Source of the DNA: Isoetes taiwanensis
Taxonomy: Eukaryota; Streptophyta; Lycopodiopsida; Isoetales; Isoetaceae
Length of the DNA stretch: 64,000 nt
NCBI GenBank assembly: GCA_021234155.1
Contig: JAJEKV010000035.1
Span: 8,818,779 to 8,882,778 of the forward strand
Direction: 5' to 3'
Positions 56,628 through 64,000 of the stretch are shown here, one piece after another. Position 1 is the stretch's first letter. Each line of letters begins with the position of its first letter. The notes below the pieces were generated by a model. That model searched no databases. It was not told the origin of the DNA and saw only the letters and a program-made list of their open reading frames with translations. The translations under genes and the position numbers were made by a program.

Positions 56628-57735
56628 AGGTTAGATCATGTGAGCCATCATAGTGGGATATCCACTCCGACTATAAGAAAGTTCTAAATATTTAGTTTTT
56701 TTTTTTAAAAACTTTTAAATAAATTTTTATATTGAAAATAATTTTATTATTTTCTTTAACTATAAAAAAAAATATTCTTCAGTTAATTCTTTTCAAAATA
56801 TTTATATTTTGTATTTTAATAAAAAAGAAATTGAATATTTAATTGAAGATTAAATATTTTGAAAAACGCAATTGAAAAATTGAAATACATTATTTTCAAT
56901 AATAAAAGAATTCTATGTTCTAATAAAAAAAATTTCAATAGTTGATTATTGATTATTTTTAGTAAAGTTTATTTCATCAATAATAAACTATCCAAGAAAT
57001 TATTACTAAAATATAAATTTTATCAGTTAATCAATTTCAATCTAAAACCTTCATAAAATATCTTAGAAAATGCTAAGAGTTTGTAAGTTGTGAAATTCTT
57101 GTAATGGTTTTAAGTCAATTGCTTATCAAACCAAATTCTTATAATGGTTTTAAGTCAATTGCTTATCAAACCGTGAAATTTCATTTACTAATGATCCCAG
57201 TTGTCAAATCTTTAAAATTTTTAAATGATTGAAAATTAAAATTTTATATTCTCGAAGTGTCTAATTCTTCAAATAAAAATTAGTTTAGAAAGTAATTTTA
57301 TGCTTTGATAACTACTATACTTTTGATTTAAAAATAAATTTATATAATATTGGAGACAACTTTGAATGATGTTGTTCTGCCAGAACAACATAATCAAAAT
57401 ACAATTGTTGAATTATTGCACTCTTTTTTTGAGACAATAGACTGCAAGATGGTAGCAGTGCAAAATTTTAGGGAGATTTATCAGTGATATGATGTTGGCT
57501 TGATTTTGACAGTTGATAGTAGGATAGTGATGACATTGTCTAAGTCTGTAGAGTGGTTCCTCATTCGCAGATCTTTATTGAAATAGAGTGGTTATTGAAA
57601 TTAGGAACCTCAATAAATTATGATCAATACTTTATAAATTATATCTATTAGATTTGAATAAGCCTAGATTTCGTTAAATATGTCATCTAGAGGTTAGATC
57701 ATGTGAGCCATCATAGTGGGATATCCACTCCGACT
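56628..57735. repeat. AT-rich block bounded by a 45-bp exact direct repeat
   Basis: A 45-bp sequence starting aggttagatcatgtgagcca occurs identically at 56628-56672 and 57691-57735. The 1018 bp between are very AT-rich and gene-free. They include a 38-bp tandem duplication (about 57098-57173, 'aatggttttaagtcaattgc'). Confidence 0.85.
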
Positions 57736-60265
57736 TTATTGGAACCTATCTCAGCCACCCCTCTGCCTTCCGTAAATCTCCGTTTAAAGAGAACCCTCGA
57801 ATTATATCTGATTCGAGGTCGTTAGAACTCGGACCAATGTGCCTCGACTAATTGTAGGGCATCCCCTACGCATATCACAGGTCCATCCCCCTTGGATGTC
57901 TCCAAAAGTTTGTCAACACGGCCCAATCACATGATAATCACTTCTAGGTGCATCTTATATACATGCTACTTTTACTTCTTTGGCATGTGGGATATTGGTG
58001 TGATAGGTTTAGGGTTTTTGTGCTATTGGTAAGACATAATCCAAAATTCAATCTCGACATCCTTGGATTCAAACCAAGATCTATCAAATGAACAAACCAA
58101 CACACCTTTTGGATGTATCTTACTTATTTATGAAACATTAATAACATAAGTCTAAATAATAGCATTATCATACACAACACATAAAATACAAGGAATCTAT
58201 TTAAACATCAATACATGAATATCTTGAAAATATGAATAGAAGAACACAATATATATCAACTCGTCGTCGTCGTCGTTTAGGGTTTGGGTTTGGGATCGCC
58301 TGCAAGATAGCCCTCAGGACCACCCTTGGATCAAGCAGACAAATTCTAGTACAGTATGTCACGTGCGATGGCAAGGAAATCAAAACATAAAGAATGAAAC
58401 AAAAAAGCAAAGAGACTATATGCCAATATAAGGCTCCTTGAATATCAAAAAGAGTACACGAGATCTCGCTGAGACGAGAAAACTGATATGATACTAAGTC
58501 TCATCTAAAAACTTGAGATCTAACTCTACTGATATATATAGTACAATGACCTTGGGCCTAAGATAGGCATATGCAAGAGCGTTTGTGATCTCGGTCACCA
58601 ACTCCTAGATCATATGCTTGATTTGATGACGGTCCACACCATGCCTTTCAAGGTGATTCAAATGCCAAATGGCTGTTATAGTAGAAAAATAGATATCTCC
58701 AAGATCAGTCATGGGTTACTGCTCTAAGGCCTCTTTGGATTGCAGAAACTTTACAGCAAGTCCGCAAAAACTTGCATGAGGACATGGAGATTCAATTCGT
58801 TCAGATCTACTTACGGCACTTAGGTGCCCTCAACAGTCTTCGTGCCTATCTTGATGGCGAGATCATTCCTGTGGACTGGGTTCCTCCTCCTATCAACACA
58901 CTTCTTTCTTGTTCAGAATAGGAATATTGGTGTCAAATCCTAGATGCCGATCTACTTCAAGAGTTCCATGACTAAGCTCAGCAGCCTATGATGCAGCCTC
59001 CTCCTCAGCATTGATACCCTTTATGCGTCATTAGGAGCACCTACACGCCGTCAGTTTCTTACTTCTGACTGGCGCTCCTCCTTTTGGACCAAGGCTCTGG
59101 CTGGTCATGCTGATTAAACCCTGGTACACATCTCTACGTACCTTCAGTGGGATCCACGCTTCGGCGCACCGTAATATCTGGCAGGAAGGAGAAATCCTGA
59201 ATCTTAAACAAAATTAAATATACATTCCTAATGAACGAGGTTGGCAAAACCCTGCTCATGCTGTTTGGGGACTTATCTAATTCTTGGAACGAGCTGCCAC
59301 ATTCCCTGATCCATAGTGCATCGCCAAACAATTTTTTGTGCTGCTTTGAAGTATCTTCTCACATGTTCAATTCCCCACCGACATCATGTTTACTATTGTA
59401 ATCCCAATGCCGGTACTGGTGCTTTTGATCTCCAGACTTGTTTGCTTATTGAATGTCAGTATGTTCCCGCGGAGGCTCATCGTGCTTTTGAAGACATGAT
59501 GCAATCTGGCTTTCTGATAGACGCGTCACCCTCCATTAGGGTACACACTTCGGATACTTTGAAAGATCGACAAGATATCGTCTAGAAATATCACTTTGAG
59601 GCTTGTCCTCATAGTCGACAGGATGATTTTGAGAAGGTTCATAGCGTTCCCCCTCCAGAAGGATGCTTTTCTCTCATTTGAGTGTTATTTGGTGGAGGAG
59701 GAGTGTTAGTCCCGTGCAGCCAGGCACTAGACTATTCCTGAACACCACATAGGTCAGAGGCAAGGGACCAGATCAAGCGTCAGGTAGCAAACCCATGCCC
59801 CAGATCTTAACATGTCACTCGGGTCAGAAGGTCAAAGGGATGCAAAGCCAATACAATTTTATTTTTTGTAATAAACTCGAAAACCATGCAGAAGTCCACG
59901 CCTCCGTCAAAGAAGAGAATCAGACAAGACAAATGACCACCTCTGGGGAGTTCGGCCTTAAATTTGCGGGATTCCAGGCACTAATGACGGCATTGCAAAG
60001 ATTCCACATCAAACTTATCCTGTGTGTCAGCCAAATAGAAATCGTGCATGACATTAAGGCAAAGACTAAAGAATTCTTGATCTTCACAAGGAATAAGCTG
60101 AAATGTAAAAAGAGCGCAAAGAAGGCCTTTCTCTTCGATGGAAATATTGGGCCATACAGTGAGCAGCTCTCCTTTTTTTAATTGAAGGCCGATATATATA
60201 TTTATGTATAAATAAGTTTATAAAATTTACTTTTTATAGGGAAATATAACCTGATTGTAAAAAAA
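57736..60265. other. Unassigned, probably decayed element sequence
   Basis: Plus-strand frames at 59316-59585 and 59795-60181 are open but show no domain. From 58700 to 59620 the plus strand looks like decayed coding DNA with many stops. No LTR, RT or transposase motif could be placed. 58261-58300 has a CGT trinucleotide run. Confidence 0.3.
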
Positions 60266-62031
60266 GGGGGATGAAATTAGAAAGTAAGTAGCACAGTTTA
60301 GATATTGAGGATGCAGCAGAAAATGAAACACAGGATCCCAACTAGAACGAGGATATGAGATTATAATTTTTGGCCTTCCGACCCCTTCCTCTGACCATAG
60401 TAGTAAGAGTGCAGAAGATGCAGAGGCAGGAGTCTGCTTTCGCCATGTTAAATCTCCCTTTGTTGTCTTTAGCTCCGCACAGCAAGGCCCTTCTAACATC
60501 CGGGTTCTGATCACAGCAACAATTACAAATGCAGGGTTCATTGTGCCCATAGACATCCGAGGGTCCGAACACTTTGAGACATTCTTGATTGGTACTGAGA
60601 TTGATTTGCTTCCACTTAAGTTTCCGCGCCAACATGAAAATGATTCCTGAAACCCAAATGTAAACCGTGAGTAAAAACTAGGCTGCAACAATAATCCAAT
60701 TGATATCATAGTTAATTTGCTTGATCACAGATTCTGGATGCGTAATTTCATAATTGAAGATGAAATTATTGCGCCCCTTTCAAATCCTCTACAATAGGAT
60801 ATAGATCCTCCAATCATTTGGGTTCTCCGGCATAGTCCAGGGAGCTCATAGATTGGAGGTCATAACCCAAAAAATTAGAAGCCAATTCGAGGATCCATTC
60901 CGACCAAATGCAGGTCCTAAATAGATGATCTTCATCCTCCCTTTGCCTCAGACATCCAGTACGTACGTCAGAGTCGACCATCTGCAACCTGTGATGCTTC
61001 TGATTAGTCGCCAAAGCTTTGTGCCATAGCTGCCACATAAACAACTTAATCTTGGGAAAAATTGAGTTGGCCCACATAAATAACAGATTTTTGGTACATC
61101 TATCAGCCCCAATCTACCACTTAATATGCATGGATATGTACTGATCCCTCATAAGATATCTATAGGATGTCCTAAATGTGAAGCCTGTCCTTCCATTATA
61201 TTTCCAATTGAAATCCTCCTCAGACCATCTACAATGAAGAAGCTAGAACTGCATTCCTGAAGGGGATGACAGCATGATCATCAAGCATATCCCGGATGGA
61301 TTGAATCCCCTTGGTACTTCAAAGCCTGGCTTGGTCTGGAAAATGACAAGCTAAACACAAAGAAAGGTCATTAATAAGAAGAATTGGGTTCCAGAAAATG
61401 GATTGGTCTATGGAAAGCCCTTCCTTCCAAGTATACATACCTTTAACTGAATTCCAAGCCTTAATTCACTTCTTAATCATACCTGGGATGGAATTAGGGA
61501 TCATGAAAGGAAATAGATGAGTGAGGAAAAACCAATCTTAGCTGCCTCCAACCAAAGGAAAGACATTTGCCCAAGTAATGCCTAATAATAATGGAGACCG
61601 GGTGCTTGATTTGGTTATAAGCAGCCTTGTAGAAGTACTTGGCAGTAAGGGCTATACCCTGCTTCTCAATATTAATGACCCCCAAGCTACCGTTTTTCTT
61701 CTTCTTGCAACATTCCTCCATAGCTACTGGTGTCCAACACCTCCTGTGCTCGCCCACAGAAATGAATCTACCTATAATGCTCTGAAGCTTGGAGGACACC
61801 TTCTTAGGAGCCAAGATGACAGAAGACTGATAAACATGAGAGGAGGAAATCACAAAGTTTGCAATAATAGCCCTGCCATGCTTAGAAATGTACTTAAAAT
61901 TAAGGTTATCAACCTTCCTCTAAAATTTTTCAATAATTTCAGATCATATATCAGAGGGACTACCCTTAGTAGCATGAATACCTAAGATCTTAGAGGAATT
62001 GGTGGGTAAGTTGCTCTCCTTTTATATAATC
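60266..62031 (-). pseudogene. LINE C-terminal region, first direct copy
   Basis: Minus-strand pieces read like the end of an L1-type LINE polyprotein. 61494-61853: SSKLQSIIGRFIS, RRCWTPVAMEECCKKKKNGSLGVINIEKQGIALTAKYFYK (the W..LCKPKKEGGLGI-type block). 60814-61077: IFPKIKLFMWQLWHKALATN, then CLRQREDEDHLFRTCIWSEWIL (zf-RVT). 60342-60635: a Cys-containing end. Phases differ and stops intervene. The EN and RT domains are not in the copy. Nearly the same 1766 bp recur at 62235-64000. Confidence 0.75.
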
Positions 62032-62234
62032 TCTTGCCAGAACCATGGCAACTTTGAAACTATTTCTCTATTTAAGACTTTGACTGTAGAGGCCCCTATT
62101 TTTCAATAGTTGTGTTGGTTTCTAACATTTTTGTTAGCTCTGCTAACAGTTTATTTGTCAGAGATATTTTTTCCCTAATTAACTATCGCCTTCGAATTCT
62201 GTGAACACTCCCATTATTTGGCCTTCCATAGAAA
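62032..62234. other. Spacer between the two LINE copies
   Basis: About 200 bp that may be the remaining part of the duplicated unit. It contains no gene. Confidence 0.4.
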
Positions 62235-64000
62235 GGGGGATGAAATTAGAAAGTAAGTAGCACAGTTTAGTTATTGAGGATGCAGCAGAAAATGAAACAC
62301 AGGATCCCAACTAGAACGAGGATATGAGATTATAATTTTTGGCCTTCCGACCCCTTCCTCTGACCATAGTAGTAAGAGTGCAGAAGATGCAGAGGCAGGA
62401 GTCTGCTTTCGCCATGTTAAATCTCCCTTTGTTGTCTTTAGCTCCGCACAGCAAGGCCCTTCTAACATCCGGGTTCTGATCATAGCAACAATTACAAATG
62501 CAGGGTTCATTGTGCCCATAGACATCCGAGGGTCCGAACACTTTGAGACATTCTTGATTGGTACTGAGATTGATTTGCTTCCACTTAAGTTTCCGCGCCA
62601 ACATGAAAATGATTCCTGAAACCCAAATGTAAACCGTGAGTAAAAACTAGGCTGCAACAATAATCCAATTGATATCATAGTTAATTTGCTTGATCACAGA
62701 TTCTGGATGCGTAATTTCATAATTGAAGATGAAATTATTGCGCCCCTTTCAAATCCTCTACAATAGGATATAGATCCTCCAATCATTTGGGTTCTCCGGC
62801 ATAGTCCAGGGAGCTCATAGATTGGAGGTCATAACCCAAAAAATTAGAAGCCAATTCGAGGATCCATTCCGACCAAATGCAAGTCCTAAATAGATGATCT
62901 TCATCCTCCCTTTGCCTCAGACATCCAGTACGTACGTCAGAGTCGACCATCTGCAACCTGTGATGCTTCTGATTAGTCGCCAAAGCTTTGTGCCATAGCT
63001 GCCACATAAACAACTTAATCTTGGGAAAAATTGAGTTGGCCCACATAAATAATGATTTTTTTTGGTACATCTATCAGCCCCAATCTACCACTTAATATGC
63101 ATGGATATGTACTGATCCCTCATAAGATATCTATAGGATGTCCTAAATGTGAAGCCTGTCCTTCCATTATATTTCCAATTGAAATCCTCCTCAGACCATC
63201 TACAATGAAGAAGCTAGAACTGCATTCCTGAAGGGGATGACAGCATGATCATCAAGCATATCCCGGATGGATTGAATCCCCTTGGTACTTCAAAGCCTGG
63301 CTTGGTCTGGAAAATGACAAGCTAAACACAAAGAAAGGTCATTAATAAGAAGAATTGGGTTCCAGAAAATGGATTGGTCTATGGAAAGCCCTTCCTTCCA
63401 AGTATACATACCTTTAACTGAATTCCAAGCCTTAATTCACTTCTTAATCATACCTGGGATGGAATTAGGGATCATGAAAGGAAATAGATGAGTGAGGAAG
63501 AACCAATCTTAGCTGCCTCCAACCAAAGGAAAGACATTTGCCCAAGTAATGCCTAATAATAATGGAGACCGGGTGCTTGATTTGGTTATAAGCAGCCTTG
63601 TAGAAGTACTTGGCAGTAAGGGCTATACCCTGCTTCTCAATATTAATGACCCCCAAGCTACCGTTTTTCTTCTTCTTGCAACATTCCTCCATAGCTACTG
63701 GTGTCCAACACCTCCTGTTCTGCCCACAGGAAATGAATCTACCTATAATGCTCTGAAGCTTGGAGGACACCTTCTTAGGAGCCAAGATGACAGAAGACTG
63801 ATAAACATGAGAGGAGGAAATCACAAAGTTTGCAATAATAGCCCTGCCATGCTTAGAAATGTACTTAAAATTAAGGTTATCAACCTTCCTCTAAAATTTT
63901 TCAATAATTTCAGATCATATATCAGAGGGACTACCCTTAGTAGCATGAATACCTAAGATCTTAGAGGAATTGGTGGGTAAGTTGCTCTCCTTTTATATAA
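62235..64000 (-). pseudogene. LINE C-terminal region, second direct copy (runs to window edge)
   Basis: A repeat of 60266-62031, offset by about 1970 bp, with only a handful of differences by eye. They include a change near 63058 in a T-run and one near 63718-63730. The same zf-RVT and KKKKNGSLGV blocks are present (62783-63070; 63465-63824). It is cut by the window end, so the total copy number is unknown. Confidence 0.78.

Noticed and set aside
58276-58296. Telomere-like TTTAGGG repeat
   Set aside because: Only one exact unit followed by TTTGGG-like words; too short to be an interstitial telomere.

Overview
The window reads as nuclear DNA of a land plant with a large, repeat-choked genome. 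It has spliceosomal GT-AG introns, an intact plant RUG3-type RCC1-repeat gene, fragments of a plant DExH RNA helicase gene, Copia and L1-like retroelements, and long CT microsatellites. Several other families seen here (a Crypton-like tyrosine recombinase, a Rep-type HUH endonuclease resembling Replitrons, a Penelope-related retroelement, a DUF7869-type transposase, a nuclear ParB-like/DGQH protein) are ones I associate with non-seed plants, conifers and algae more than with flowering plants. That taxonomic placement is inference. I saw no rRNA gene, tRNA gene or CRISPR array.

Layout. 1-3.8 kb is non-coding repeat sequence, including a degenerate AGATTC array. 3.8-4.9 kb is the 3' end of a Copia element. 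5.6-9.8 kb (minus) holds a Crypton-like tyrosine recombinase behind a DUF7869-type transposase gene. 10.1-13.9 kb (plus) holds a divergently oriented ParB-like gene. All three are broken, and most breaks in the ParB-like gene could be C-to-T changes. 14.3-15.2 kb (minus) carries DExH helicase exons, head to head with the one gene that appears intact, RUG3 (six exons, 477 codons, 15,562-19,562). 19.7-22.6 kb has a TIR element between CT tracts and a LINE tail. 23.2-28.2 kb has Harbinger-type transposase and Myb/SANT remnants separated by a LINE 3' fragment and a solo 2-kb terminal repeat. 28.5-31.4 kb is a complete non-autonomous LTR element. 31.5-37.2 kb has three LINE 3' ends and a hAT pseudogene split by one of them.

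38.4-50.6 kb is a nested structure. A 5'-truncated L1-like LINE ends in a poly-A tract. An 8.4-kb Penelope-related element with about 2-kb direct terminal repeats sits in that tract. The LINE's target-site duplication reappears on the far side of the nested element. The solo 2-kb repeat at 25.1-27.1 kb is likewise bounded by A-runs and follows a LINE-like 3' end. 50.8-53 kb (plus) carries a Rep/HUH endonuclease pseudogene that resembles Replitrons. 53.0-54.2 kb has an inverted-repeat element abutting a truncated LINE RT. 54.2-60.2 kb is mostly unassigned repeats and AT-rich DNA. 60.3-64.0 kb holds two near-identical direct copies of a LINE C-terminal region.

Apart from RUG3, essentially everything identifiable is mobile-element sequence or a broken gene. 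The repeated insertion of one element into another gives a relative history of the locus.
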